NCBI RefSeq assembly: GCF_009733815.1
Contig: NZ_WNXY01000001.1
Coordinates: 1 to 64,000, forward strand
Length of the DNA: 64,000 bases
Reading direction: 5' to 3'
DNA from: Pseudactinotalea suaedae
GTDB lineage: Bacteria > Actinomycetota > Actinomycetes > Actinomycetales > Beutenbergiaceae
A program made the position numbers and the translations under genes. Each line of letters begins with the position of its first letter. The stretch's first letter is position 1. Positions 9,310 to 17,784 of this stretch are shown here, piece after piece. The notes beneath the pieces are model-generated. The model did not search any database, was not told where the DNA came from, and saw only the letters and a program-made list of their open reading frames with translations.

Positions 9310-10691
9310 GCAAGGAGGCCGGCGTGAGCTCCGCCGTCGAGAAGGAAGCGCACGAGATCTACCGTGCGATCCTGCGGCGCGCGCCCGAGCACAAGATCGA
9401 GCCCACGATCGCGCGGGTCGCGACCTTGCTCGACCTGCTCGGGTCGCCGCAGCGCAGCTTCCGTGCGATCCACCTGACCGGGACGAACGGCAAGACGTCG
9501 ACCGCGCGGATGACCGAGCGGTTGCTGCGGGAGACCGGGCTGCGGACCGGCAGGTTCACGTCCCCGCACCTGCACGACGTCCGCGAACGGATCGCGATCG
9601 ACGGCGAGTCGATCAGCGCCGAGCAGTTCGTGGCGACCTGGCACGACATCGAGCCGTACGTCGCGATGGTCGACGCGGACCTCGAGGCCTCCGGGCAGGC
9701 GCAGCTGAACTTCTTCGAGGTGCTCACGGCGCTCGGGTTCGCGGCGTTCGCCGACGCACCGGTGGAGGTCGCCGTCGTCGAGGTGGGCATGGGCGGGGAG
9801 TGGGACTCCACCAACACCCTCGACGCCGAGGTCGCGATCTTCACCCCGATCGCGCGCGACCACGAACGCTGGCTGGGCCACAGCATCACCGAGATCGCGA
9901 CCGTGAAGTCCGGCATCATCAAGGCGACCGAGCCGGACCAGGTGGTCGTCACGGCGTCGCAGTCCGAGGACGCGGCCGTGGTGATCGCCGACGCCGCCAG
10001 GCAGCGCCACGCCCGCGTCGTGGCCGAGGGCTTCGACATCGACGTGGCGAACCGGGTGGTCGCTGTCGGCGGTCAGCTGATCGACCTCCGAGGAACCGGC
10101 GGCCTGTACACCGAGATCTTCCTGCCCCTGCACGGCCAGCACCAGGCGCACAACGCGCTGCTGGCGCTGGTCGCCGTCGAGCAGTTCTTCGGTGGCGGTG
10201 CCCTCGACGGCGCGGTGGTCGAGACCGCGTTCGCCGACGTCACCTCGCCAGGGCGGCTCGAGGTGGTGCGGCGCAGCCCGACCGTGCTGGTCGACGCCGC
10301 GCACAACCCCAGCGGCACCGAGGCTCTCGTGGACGCGCTCGACGAGGCGTTCGCGTTCTCGCGGCTCGTCGGCGTCGTCGGCGTGATGAACGACAAGGAC
10401 GCCGAGGGCATCCTCGCGGTCCTGGAGCCCGTGCTGCCCGAGATCGTGGTCACCCAGGCGAGCCTCGATCGCGCGATGCCCGCCGACGAGCTCGCCGAGC
10501 TCGCGCGCGAGGTGTTCGGGGAGGACCGCGTGCACGTGCAGCCCTCGCTGCCGGACGCGATCTCGATGGCCGCCGACCTGGCCGAGCAGGGTGACGACGA
10601 CCGGATCGGCAGCGGCACGGGTGTCCTCGTGGCCGGTTCGGTGATCCTCGCGGCCGAGGCGCGTGCCGTGTTCGGCCGCGACAAGAGCTGA
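9306..10691 (+). CDS. folC: Dihydrofolate synthase / folylpolyglutamate synthase
   Basis: It adds glutamate to dihydropteroate and then to folates in the cytoplasm. The 461 residues are the usual length. The ATP-binding loop TGTNGKTS is at residues 58-65. [11 protein letters not shown] follows, and the Mur ligase-like centre contains [11 protein letters not shown] and [13 protein letters not shown]. Its ATG overlaps the ileS stop (ATGA), so it is probably co-transcribed with ileS and under the same T-box mRNA. In other actinobacteria the next genes are DUF4233 and ndk. Here these are displaced to 23.6 kb by carbohydrate genes. It converges with the permease ending at 10705, with only 13 bp and no evident terminator between. 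Confidence 0.97.
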   Translation: MSKEAGVSSAVEKEAHEIYRAILRRAPEHKIEPTIARVATLLDLLGSPQRSFRAIHLTGTNGKTSTARMTERLLRETGLRTGRFTSPHLHDVRERIAIDGESISAEQFVATWHDIEPYVAMVDADLEASGQAQLNFFEVLTALGFAAFADAPVEVAVVEVGMGGEWDSTNTLDAEVAIFTPIARDHERWLGHSITEIATVKSGIIKATEPDQVVVTASQSEDAAVVIADAARQRHARVVAEGFDIDVANRVVAVGGQLIDLRGTGGLYTEIFLPLHGQHQAHNALLALVAVEQFFGGGALDGAVVETAFADVTSPGRLEVVRRSPTVLVDAAHNPSGTEALVDALDEAFAFSRLVGVVGVMNDKDAEGILAVLEPVLPEIVVTQASLDRAMPADELAELAREVFGEDRVHVQPSLPDAISMAADLAEQGDDDRIGSGTGVLVAGSVILAAEARAVFGRDKS

Positions 10692-10704
10692 CCCGCCCGC
10701 CTCG

Positions 10705-11538
10705 CTACTTGATGCCGGTTGTGGCGATGCCCTTGACCAGGTAGCGCTGACCGACCAGGAACGCCAGGAACAGCGGCAGCAGCGAGACCACCGACATCGC
10801 GAACATCGCGCCGTAGTTGGACGTCGACTGCGCATCGATGAACCCCTTGAGCGCCACCGACACCGTGAAGTTCTCGCGCGTGCGCAGGTAGATCAGTGGA
10901 CCGAAGAAGTCGCCCCACGTCCAGATGAACGTGAAGATCGTGGTGGTCGCGAGGGCGGGCACCATCAACGGCAGCGTGATGCCGCCGTAGATCCGGATGT
11001 GCCCGGCGCCGTCGATGCGTGCCGCCTCGAAGAGCTCGCGCGGCAACCCCCGGATGAACTGCACCATGAGGAACACGAAGAACGAGTCGAGCGCGAGGAA
11101 CTTCGGGACCACCAGCGGCAGGAAGGTCTCGAGCCAGCCCAGCTCGCGGAAGATGATGAACTGCGGCACGAGCACGACGTGGAACGGCAGCATGATCGTG
11201 CCGAGCATGACTGCGAAGTAGAGGTTGCGACCCGCGAACCGCAGCCGGGCGAAGGCGTAGGCGGCGAGCGAGCAGGACACCAGGTTCCCGACGATGGCGC
11301 CCAGCGACAGGATCGCCGAGTTGGCCAGGAAGCGGCTGAACGGAAGCTGCTGCGAGGTCCAGCCGTGCACGTAGTTGTCGAGGGTCAGGTCGGTGGTGAA
11401 GATGCTGAGATCGGTGAAGATCGTCGCGTTGGGCTTGAAGGAGGACACGACCAGCCAGAGCAGCGGGTAGATCATCAGCAGGGAGAGCGCGATCAGACCG
11501 ACGTGCTTGAGCGTCGATCGGGGCCGTGACGTCCTCAT
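10705..11538 (-). CDS. Carbohydrate ABC transporter permease, MalG type
   Basis: This 277-residue membrane permease pairs with the product of 11535-12527. It has a short basic N-terminus (MRTSRPRSTLKH), about six membrane segments, and the coupling loop ELFEAARIDGAGHIRI. The ATG at 11538 overlaps the preceding stop by four bases, which decides the start; the frame is open further upstream but there encodes the partner gene. It strongly resembles the permease at the left window edge, down to the ending YLVKGIATTG. The two importers are probably paralogues. Confidence 0.93.
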   Translation of the reverse strand: MRTSRPRSTLKHVGLIALSLLMIYPLLWLVVSSFKPNATIFTDLSIFTTDLTLDNYVHGWTSQQLPFSRFLANSAILSLGAIVGNLVSCSLAAYAFARLRFAGRNLYFAVMLGTIMLPFHVVLVPQFIIFRELGWLETFLPLVVPKFLALDSFFVFLMVQFIRGLPRELFEAARIDGAGHIRIYGGITLPLMVPALATTTIFTFIWTWGDFFGPLIYLRTRENFTVSVALKGFIDAQSTSNYGAMFAMSVVSLLPLFLAFLVGQRYLVKGIATTGIK

Positions 11539-12527
11539 GCTGCCCTCCTCGACCCACGGCCTCGCCGCCTGTCCACACCTGAGTCCTCCTCGTAGAAGAC
11601 CCAGAACTTCGAGAACCAGAAGTTGAACGCCGTGAAGGCCGCGATGATCAGCAGCAGGAACCACGCCATCGCGGACGCGTAGCCCATCTCCAGCTCCGTG
11701 AAGGCCTGCTGGTACAGGTAGAGCGTGAAGAACATGGTCGAGTCGGAGGGCCCGCCCGTCCCGCCCGAGACGATGTAGGCCTGCGTGAAGGACTGGAACG
11801 CGAAGATGATCTGCAGCACCAGGTTGAAGAAGATGATGGGGGTGAGCAGCGGGAACGTGATCGAGACGAACCGGCGGAGCTTGCCGGCACCGTCGACCTG
11901 GGCGGCCTCGTAGTACATCTCCGGAATCTGCCGGAGGCCCGCGAGGAAGATGATCATCGGGGACCCGAACGTCCACACGTGCAGGATGATGATCGTCAGC
12001 AGCGCGTAGTCGGGATGCGAGATCCAGCCGGGTCCCTCGATCCCGAGCAGCGCGAGGAACGCGTTGACGATGCCTTCCTTGCCGAACACCTGACGCCACA
12101 GGATGGCGATCGCCACCGAGCCGCCGAGCAGGCTCGGGAGGTAGAAGATCGACCGGTAGATCGCCAGCCCGCGCATCCCCTTGTCGAGCAGCATCGCGAC
12201 GCCGAGCGCCAGCGCCAGCTGCAGCGGCACCGAGACGATCACGTAGACGAGCGTGACCCGCAGGGAGTTCCAGAGCCGCTCGTCCTCGATCATGCGGACG
12301 ATGTTGTCCAGGCCGGCCCAGGTGGGCGGCTGCAGCAGGTTGTAGTCCGTGAACGCCAGGAACAGCGAGGCGATCATCGGACCGATCGTGAAGGCCAGCA
12401 CGCCGATAAACCAGGGGATGAGGAACAGGTGTCCCGCGAGGTTGTCGGGATGGCGGACCTTGGCTGCGGGCGTCCCGCCGCGCTCGCGTCGGCGCGCCAG
12501 GCGCCGCAGCTCACCGATGCTGCTCAC
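11535..12527 (-). CDS. Carbohydrate ABC transporter permease, MalF type
   Basis: This is the first gene of a two-permease operon that diverges from its receptor gene at 12806. The protein has 330 residues, with a 35-residue basic cytoplasmic tail (RRLARRRERGG) before about six membrane segments and the loop MYYEAAQVDGAGKLRR. The start is the GTG at 12527 because GAGGAGG stands six bases upstream of it. Longer in-frame starts would run through the promoter and operator. Expression is probably repressed by a LacI protein bound at 12558-12569. Confidence 0.92.
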   Translation of the reverse strand: MSSIGELRRLARRRERGGTPAAKVRHPDNLAGHLFLIPWFIGVLAFTIGPMIASLFLAFTDYNLLQPPTWAGLDNIVRMIEDERLWNSLRVTLVYVIVSVPLQLALALGVAMLLDKGMRGLAIYRSIFYLPSLLGGSVAIAILWRQVFGKEGIVNAFLALLGIEGPGWISHPDYALLTIIILHVWTFGSPMIIFLAGLRQIPEMYYEAAQVDGAGKLRRFVSITFPLLTPIIFFNLVLQIIFAFQSFTQAYIVSGGTGGPSDSTMFFTLYLYQQAFTELEMGYASAMAWFLLLIIAAFTAFNFWFSKFWVFYEEDSGVDRRRGRGSRRAA

Positions 12528-12557
12528 GAGACCTCCTCGTCGTCGTGCCGCGCTCGT

Positions 12558-12569
12558 GCAAGCGCATTC
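12558..12569. promoter_or_regulatory. LacI-type operator, left (permease side)
   Basis: GCAAGCGCATTC matches the general LacI/GalR operator GAAAGCGCTTTC at 10 of 12 positions. It lies just downstream of the -10 of the minus-strand promoter at 12582-12611, where a bound repressor would block transcription of the permease operon. It shares GCAAGCG with the sites at 12723 and (on the minus strand) 14212, which suggests one regulator for all three, most likely the LacI at 14260. Confidence 0.55.
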
Positions 12570-12581
12570 TCGAAGGCGCCC

Positions 12582-12611
12582 AGTATCACCACGAACCGAC
12601 GGAGCCGTCAA
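12582..12611 (-). promoter_or_regulatory. Promoter of the minus-strand permease operon
   Basis: On the minus strand TTGACG (12611-12606) and GATACT (12587-12582) are separated by 18 bp. The predicted start of transcription falls near 12575, at the edge of the operator at 12558-12569. The geometry mirrors the plus-strand promoter at 12689-12717. Confidence 0.5.
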
Positions 12612-12688
12612 CAGATACGTCGGAGGTGCTGCGATATCAACGTTTGCAGTCTTCCCGGCTGGTATCCCGGTCGCCCTCAGCGAACCCG

Positions 12689-12717
12689 TTGACAGCCTCC
12701 ATCGGCGCTGTTACGGT
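12689..12717 (+). promoter_or_regulatory. Promoter of the receptor gene at 12806
   Basis: TTGACA (12689-12694) and TACGGT (12712-12717) are 17 bp apart, a strong sigma-70-like promoter. The operator at 12723-12734 covers the predicted transcription start. The leader to the ATG at 12806 is about 80 nt. Confidence 0.65.
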
Positions 12718-12722
12718 CCGCT

Positions 12723-12734
12723 GCAAGCGATTTC
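12723..12734. promoter_or_regulatory. LacI-type operator, right (receptor side)
   Basis: GCAAGCGATTTC matches GAAAGCGCTTTC at 10 of 12 positions and shares GCAAGCG with the left operator. It begins five bases after the -10 hexamer of the receptor promoter. Confidence 0.6.
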
Positions 12735-12737
12735 TGA

Positions 12738-12749
12738 GAATCCGCTTTC
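12738..12749. promoter_or_regulatory. Possible second LacI-type half site
   Basis: GAATCCGCTTTC matches the general LacI-family operator at 10 of 12 positions and lies three bases beyond the operator at 12723-12734. It may be a second binding site or a chance match. Confidence 0.3.
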
Positions 12750-12805
12750 ACGATGGCGTGACGCAGCGAGGCAGTCGCGCCCACGACGATCGAAGAGAGA
12801 CAGCA

Positions 12806-14116
12806 ATGACGCGATCTGCACATCACTCGATCACGACTGCGGTCGTCGCAGGTGCGGCGGCGCTCGCGCTCGTGGCCTGCTCCGGAGGGTCCGGTGGGAC
12901 CGGCGGAGACGCCGACGAGGTCGAGACCGATCAGCCCGTCGAGCTCCACATCGCCTGGTGGGGCAACGACGCCCGCGCCGCCATCATGGCCGAGGCGATC
13001 GACCTGTTCGAGGCCGAGTACCCGAACATCACCGTCGTCGAGGAACCGGTCGGTGCACCCGACGACCTGTTCAACCGGCTCGCCACGGACTTCGCGTCCG
13101 GTACCGCTCCGGACGTGTTCGCGCTCGGGGGAGCCAAGCCTCAGGAGTACGGCGCCGCCGGCGCGCTGCTCGACCTGGCCACGGTCTCCGACCAGCTGCC
13201 GACCGACGCGTACCCCGAGTTCACGCTGACCAACGCCGTCGTCGACGAGACGCTGTACGGGCTGCCCACCGGCGGGAACGCGATCGGCGTGCTCGTCAAC
13301 CCGGCGTTGTTCGAGCAGGCAGGTGTCCCGCTGCCCGAGCCCGACTGGACGTGGGAGGACTTCGTCGGCATCGCCAACGAGATCTCGGCCAACGCCGGCG
13401 ACGACGTCGTGGGGCTGGACCTGCGGCTGCAGGACATCCTCGGCACCTATGTGGCGCAGTACACCGAGACCGGGATCTACGACTGGGAGGGCCGGCTGGC
13501 GGTCGAGGCCGACGTCATCCAGCAGTGGTACGACATGGAGGTGGGCCTCGTCGCCGACGGCGGGTTGCCCGATCCCTCGGTGATCGTCGAGCACTGGAAC
13601 GTCACGCCCGACCTCAGCCTGTTCGGGACGGGCCGCGCGGCGATGGCCTTCAGCTACAGCAACCAGATCGCGGCCTACCAGGCCGGCGCGGGCAGCGACA
13701 TCGAGATCCTCACACCGCCGAGCTCGACCGGTGTCTCCGGCGTCGCGGTGCTGCCGTCGCAGTTCTGGGCGATCGCCTCGCAGTCCGAGAACCCTGCGGA
13801 GGCGGCGCTGCTGGTCGACTGGCTGCTCAACCAGCCTGCTGCGGCCGAGCTGATCCTGTCGGACCGGGGGCTGCCCTTCAACCCGGACACGCTCGCGGTG
13901 GTCGAGCCGTTGCTGGCGCCCGCCGACGCCCAGGCGGCCGCGTACCTCACCGAGGTTCTCGAGATCGGCGTGGTGGCACCTCCGCAGCCCGCCGGCGGCG
14001 CGATCCTCAACGAGCTGTCGCAGCGCATCGAGTCGGAGATCCTGTTCGGTCGGGTGACCTCGGCGGAGGGTGCGCAGCAGTGGATCGACGAGCTGTCCGC
14101 CTCGTTGGACGGCTGA
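12806..14116 (+). CDS. Extracellular carbohydrate-binding lipoprotein
   Basis: This is the receptor of the importer whose permeases are encoded divergently at 10705-12527. It has 436 residues. A signal peptide ends in the lipobox LVAC (Cys25), followed by a Gly/Ser/Asp linker. The family 1 fold begins at about residue 45 (ELHIAWWGNDARA). The ATG at 12806 follows GAAGAGAGA. The frame is open upstream, but those codons span the promoter. Separation of receptor and permeases by a shared divergent control region allows both to be switched together. The ligand is probably a mono- or oligosaccharide; it cannot be specified. Confidence 0.92.
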   Translation: MTRSAHHSITTAVVAGAAALALVACSGGSGGTGGDADEVETDQPVELHIAWWGNDARAAIMAEAIDLFEAEYPNITVVEEPVGAPDDLFNRLATDFASGTAPDVFALGGAKPQEYGAAGALLDLATVSDQLPTDAYPEFTLTNAVVDETLYGLPTGGNAIGVLVNPALFEQAGVPLPEPDWTWEDFVGIANEISANAGDDVVGLDLRLQDILGTYVAQYTETGIYDWEGRLAVEADVIQQWYDMEVGLVADGGLPDPSVIVEHWNVTPDLSLFGTGRAAMAFSYSNQIAAYQAGAGSDIEILTPPSSTGVSGVAVLPSQFWAIASQSENPAEAALLVDWLLNQPAAAELILSDRGLPFNPDTLAVVEPLLAPADAQAAAYLTEVLEIGVVAPPQPAGGAILNELSQRIESEILFGRVTSAEGAQQWIDELSASLDG

Positions 14117-14140
14117 CGCCGCTCGCCCTCACCGCCGGTC

Positions 14141-14175
14141 CGCCACGTCGCCGGCACTCCGTCGGCGACGTGGCG
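14141..14175 (+). terminator. Terminator hairpin after the receptor gene
   Basis: Arms 14141-14153 (CGCCACGTCGCCG) and 14163-14175 pair perfectly over 13 bp with a 9-nt loop, 24 bp after the stop codon. There is no T tract. Confidence 0.65.
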
Positions 14176-14202
14176 CCGCGCTCAGCAGTGCCTCGGCGAA
14201 CC

Positions 14203-14222
14203 TAAGATGTCGCAGCGCTTGC
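14203..14222. promoter_or_regulatory. lacI promoter -10 and autoregulatory operator-like site
   Basis: TAAGAT at 14203-14208 is a good -10 for the LacI gene at 14260. It is followed three bases later by GCAGCGCTTGC (14212-14222), whose complement starts GCAAGCGC like the operators at 12558 and 12723. Position just after the -10 suggests that the regulator represses its own gene. The rest of the 143-bp gap holds only the terminator. Confidence 0.4.
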
Positions 14223-14259
14223 CCCGCCGGGGACCGGTCAGTACACGAGAGGACGGGCA

Positions 14260-15273
14260 GTGGTCACGAGACGGCCGGACGCGACCACGATCGCGGAGGT
14301 AGCGGCGCGGGCCGGGGTGTCGGCGTCGACCGTGTCGAGGGTCATGAACGGTCGGTTCGCCGGAGACCCGGGGGTCGCCGATCGCGTGCGGGCGGCAGCC
14401 AGCGAGCTGCACTACGCCCCGAACCACCTCGCCCGCAGCTTCGCCATGGGCCAGACGAGCGCGATCGCGTTCCTCGTGCCCGACCTGGCGAACCCCTCGT
14501 CGCAGGCGGTGCTCGCCGCGCTCAGCTCGGCTGCCGCTGCCGACGGCTACCGCGTGCTCGTGGCCGACTCCGCCGAGTCCGCCACGGACGAGCCGTTGCT
14601 CGCCGCCGACATCCGCCGCCGCAGCGACGCGCTCGTGCTGTGCGCGCCTCGCATGTCCGATGCCGAGCTGATCAGGTCCGCCGAGGCGCTCGCACCCGTG
14701 GTGCTGCTCAACCGAGCCTGCCCGGGCTTGCCCGCGCCGACGCTGTCGGTCGACTCGCGTGCCGGTTTCGAGCACCTGACCCGCCATCTGTACTCCCTGG
14801 GCCACCGGCGGTTCGTGTACGTGGAGGGCCCTGACGGGGTGGCCAACCGCAACCGGATCAACGGCATCGGTGACTTCACGGCGACGGTGGACGACATCAG
14901 CCTGGTGCGGGTGCCCGGTGGAGGCACGAGCGAGGACGGTCTGGCCGCCGTGGGTGCGGTGGTCAGCACCGGCGCGACGGCGGCGATGGCGTTCAACGAC
15001 CTCGTCGCGGTCGGGCTCGTCCACGGGCTGCTCGAGCGCGGCGTCGCCGTGCCCGCGGACGTCTCGGTCACGGGCTTCGACGACATCCCGTTCGCCCGCT
15101 TCATGTCGCCCTCGTTGACGACGCAGTCGGTGCCGCACCAGATGCTCGGAGAGCTCGGGTGGGCTCGCATGAGGGCGCTGCTGCGGGAGGACGCCCCCGA
15201 TCACGACCTGCTGATTCAGCCCCGGCTCGAGGTGCGCCGGTCCACGGCGTCGCCGCCGTCCCCGGCCGGCTGA
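14260..15273 (+). CDS. LacI-family transcriptional regulator
   Basis: This 337-residue sugar-responsive repressor has an N-terminal helix-turn-helix with the hallmark TIAEVAARAGVSASTVSRVM (residues 10-29) and hinge helix (HLARSFAMG), then a periplasmic-binding-protein-like ligand domain. The GTG at 14260 follows GAGAGGA. It lies directly downstream of the receptor gene and most probably controls the divergent importer promoters at 12.55-12.75 kb and itself, binding sites that share GCAAGCG. Its 3' end overlaps the opposite LacI gene by 58 bp. Confidence 0.93.
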   Translation: MVTRRPDATTIAEVAARAGVSASTVSRVMNGRFAGDPGVADRVRAAASELHYAPNHLARSFAMGQTSAIAFLVPDLANPSSQAVLAALSSAAAADGYRVLVADSAESATDEPLLAADIRRRSDALVLCAPRMSDAELIRSAEALAPVVLLNRACPGLPAPTLSVDSRAGFEHLTRHLYSLGHRRFVYVEGPDGVANRNRINGIGDFTATVDDISLVRVPGGGTSEDGLAAVGAVVSTGATAAMAFNDLVAVGLVHGLLERGVAVPADVSVTGFDDIPFARFMSPSLTTQSVPHQMLGELGWARMRALLREDAPDHDLLIQPRLEVRRSTASPPSPAG

Positions 15274-16286
15274 CTCGAGGCCCGCACCACCAGCCGGTGC
15301 GGGACCAGGACGTGCCGCCCGGCGCCCTGGTAGCCCATGATCCGCTCGTGCAGCAGTCGCAGCGCCGCCCGTGCGAGCGCCCGCTTGTCGGGGGCGACGC
15401 TGCTGAGCTGCGGGTGCGACCACCGGGCTGGTTCGGTGTCGTCCCAGCCCACGACCGCCACGTCCTCGGGGACCCGTCTGCCTGCCCGCAGCAGCGCCCG
15501 CAGCGCACCTACCGCGAACCGGTCCTCGCGGCACATCACCGCATCGATCTGCAGCCCGTCCGCCAGCGCTCGGCTCAGAGCGGCCTCGCTCGCCTCGACC
15601 GAGTAGTCGGCGCACACCAGCACGCACCTGTCGGCCTGGGGTGTACCCAAGTCGTCCAGACCCTCGTGGTAGCCCTGCAGCCGGGGTGCGGTCGCGTCGC
15701 TCAGCTGATCGACGACGGTGCCGAGGAACGCGATCCGGCGACGGCCGGCGTCGACGAGGTGCTGGATCACCGCACGCGCGGCCGCGACGTTGTCGATCAT
15801 CACGTGGTCGGCAGCCGGTGGCGCGCTCTCGCCGAGAAGCACCAGCGGGAGGTCGCGCGGCAGCGCACCGATCTCCTCCGGGGTCAACCGGACCGGGTGC
15901 AGCAGGATCCCGTCGACGACGCCGTTCTGGCTGCTGCCGATCGCCGCGTGCTCGTCGTCCGCCGAGAGCAGCGTCTGCTCCATCAGCACGCGGTACCCGA
16001 ACTCCGGCGCGGCCTCGGCGACGTGCCGTGCGAGCTCGGCGTAGTAGGGCTGGTCCATCTCCGGGAGCGCGAGCGCGAGCATCCCAGTCCTGCCTGTCGC
16101 GAGCCGTCGCGCCGTGAGGTTGGGGCGGTAGCCCAGCTCGTCGATCGATCGCTCCACCCGCGCGCGCATGGCCGGACTGACGTGGGGGTTGTCGTGCACC
16201 ACGTTGGACACGGTCTTCATCGAGACCCCGGCGTGGGCGGCGACGTCCACGAGGCGCACGCGCGCCTGCGGACCTGGTGGCCTCAT
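15216..16286 (-). CDS. LacI-family transcriptional regulator
   Basis: This is the second sugar-type repressor, 356 residues. The helix-turn-helix reads RLVDVAAHAGVSMKTVSNVV near residue 10, followed by a C-terminal ligand domain ending at LVVRASS. Beyond this lies an unusual 20-residue polar tail encoded inside the last 58 bp of the convergent LacI gene. The start ATG at 16286 (MRPPGPQ) is the one that places the DNA-binding domain at the N-terminus; the frame upstream crosses the operator. It is divergent from the importer at 16440-19595 and is the likely regulator of it through the palindrome at 16346-16357. Confidence 0.92.
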   Translation of the reverse strand: MRPPGPQARVRLVDVAAHAGVSMKTVSNVVHDNPHVSPAMRARVERSIDELGYRPNLTARRLATGRTGMLALALPEMDQPYYAELARHVAEAAPEFGYRVLMEQTLLSADDEHAAIGSSQNGVVDGILLHPVRLTPEEIGALPRDLPLVLLGESAPPAADHVMIDNVAAARAVIQHLVDAGRRRIAFLGTVVDQLSDATAPRLQGYHEGLDDLGTPQADRCVLVCADYSVEASEAALSRALADGLQIDAVMCREDRFAVGALRALLRAGRRVPEDVAVVGWDDTEPARWSHPQLSSVAPDKRALARAALRLLHERIMGYQGAGRHVLVPHRLVVRASSQPAGDGGDAVDRRTSSRG

Positions 16287-16332
16287 CGCCGAACCCTGCA
16301 CACCTCGGGATGCTACCGAGCGGCGCGTCCGC

Positions 16333-16361
16333 TTGTGGGAAGTTTTACAGCGCTGTAGCGT
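16333..16361 (+). promoter_or_regulatory. Promoter of the importer at 16440, overlapping an operator
   Basis: TTGTGG (16333-16338) and TAGCGT (16356-16361) are 17 bp apart. The palindrome at 16346-16357 fills the downstream half of the spacer and touches the -10, so a bound repressor would exclude RNA polymerase. Confidence 0.5.
16346..16357. promoter_or_regulatory. LacI-type operator, perfect 12-bp palindrome
   Basis: TACAGCGCTGTA is a perfect palindrome with the central CG step typical of LacI-family operators. It lies between the LacI gene starting at 16286 and the receptor gene starting at 16440. Its sequence differs from the GCAAGCG operators of the neighbouring importer, which argues that the two LacI proteins control separate systems. 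Confidence 0.65.
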
Positions 16362-16439
16362 CGGCCACACCCAGGTACCGGCGCCTGGGCCACCGGGGAG
16401 GCACCCGGGTGGAGAACGCGTCACGAGGGAGTGATCCGC

Positions 16440-17774
16440 ATGGTGGACCGCACCACGGGCCTGACCAGACGCCAGCTGCTGACGACGGGTGTCGGCGCGC
16501 TCGGCGCTGCTGCTGTCGGTGGCTCGCTGCTGGCTGGCTGCTCACCAGGAGGGGGAGTGGCTGGACGCCAGAACCTCGACTTCTGGCACCTGCTCAGCGG
16601 CGGTGACGGCATCAAGATGGCCGACCTCATCGACTCGGCCAACGCCGCGAGCGACGTCTACTCGGTCAAGCCGACCGTGCTCGCGTGGGGCGCGCCGTAC
16701 TACACGAAGCTGGCCATGGCCTCGGCCGGAGGCCGCGCGCCGGACCTGGGGATCATGCACGCGTCGCGACTTCCGGGCTACGCCCCGGGCGGGCTGCTCG
16801 ACCCCTGGGACCAGGACATGCTCGCCGAGGTCGGCATCACCGAGGACACGTTCCCGGGACCGATCTGGGAGAAGGGCTTCAGCGAGGACTCGTTGTACTC
16901 GCTGGCGCTCGACGCGCACCCGTTCATCATGATGTACAACACCGAGATCTGCGACCAGGCGGGGGTGCTCGGCAGCGACGGTCAGCTCGCGGAGATCAGC
17001 TCGCGCGAGGACTTCCTCGAGGTCGCGGCCGCGATCCAGGGCGTCACCGGCGTCCACGCACTCTCGTACGGCTACCTCGGTGACGGCGCCCAGATGTGGC
17101 GCCTCTGGTACTGCCTGTACCTGCAGCAGGGCGCGGAGCTGGTGCTGACCGGCGACTCGGCGGAGTATGAGCTCGACGCTGCGGTCACCGCCCTGGAGTT
17201 CATGCAGACGTTGCTCGACGACACCATCTGCGCGCGTGGCGCCGACTACGCCAACGCGGTCGCCGAGTTCGCGGGAGGGTCGGACAGCGCGTTGTTCTTC
17301 ACCGGTGTGTGGGAGCTGCCGACGATGCTCGGGGCGGACATCGCGCTCGACGCGCAGACGATCCCCAACCTGTACGGGACCGACGCGGCCTACGGCGACT
17401 CACACTCGTTCGTGCTCCCGCACCAGGACAACCCGGACCCGGATGCCCGGCGCGCGACCTACCAGTTCGTCGCGGATCTGCTGGGTTCTTCGTTCCGGTG
17501 GGCGGAGGCCGGGCACATCCCGGCGTTCCTGCCGGTCACGGAGAGCCCTGAGTACGAGGAGCTGGTGCCGCAGTCGCACTACGCCAACGCGGCCGACATC
17601 CTCAACTACGACCCGGAGGCCTGGTTCAGCGGCTCGGGCAGCAACTTCCAGGAGTACTTCGCGGAGTACGTCCAAGGGGTGCTGCTCTCAGGTGATGACG
17701 CGGCGAGCGGGTTCGAGGCGTTCATGCGGCGTGTCAACGCCCTGATCAGGCAGCCGAACCCGGTCGCGGGCTGA
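16440..17774 (+). CDS. Extracellular carbohydrate-binding lipoprotein
   Basis: This is the receptor of the third complete carbohydrate importer, 444 residues. The N-terminus carries paired arginines (LTRRQLLTTG), a hydrophobic stretch and the lipobox LAGC (Cys34), so it may be exported by Tat and lipid-anchored. The ATG at 16440 is preferred over the GTG at 16431 because GAGGGA at 16425-16430 is correctly spaced for the ATG and abuts the GTG. The order receptor, MalF-type, MalG-type is the classical one. The ligand is unknown. Confidence 0.91.
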   Translation: MVDRTTGLTRRQLLTTGVGALGAAAVGGSLLAGCSPGGGVAGRQNLDFWHLLSGGDGIKMADLIDSANAASDVYSVKPTVLAWGAPYYTKLAMASAGGRAPDLGIMHASRLPGYAPGGLLDPWDQDMLAEVGITEDTFPGPIWEKGFSEDSLYSLALDAHPFIMMYNTEICDQAGVLGSDGQLAEISSREDFLEVAAAIQGVTGVHALSYGYLGDGAQMWRLWYCLYLQQGAELVLTGDSAEYELDAAVTALEFMQTLLDDTICARGADYANAVAEFAGGSDSALFFTGVWELPTMLGADIALDAQTIPNLYGTDAAYGDSHSFVLPHQDNPDPDARRATYQFVADLLGSSFRWAEAGHIPAFLPVTESPEYEELVPQSHYANAADILNYDPEAWFSGSGSNFQEYFAEYVQGVLLSGDDAASGFEAFMRRVNALIRQPNPVAG

Positions 17775-17784
17775 GGAGGACGAG

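Noticed and set aside
12545-12805. Longer N-terminus for the receptor gene at 12806
   Set aside because: The frame is open, but translating it would run through two operators and the promoter, and the signal peptide would be internal.
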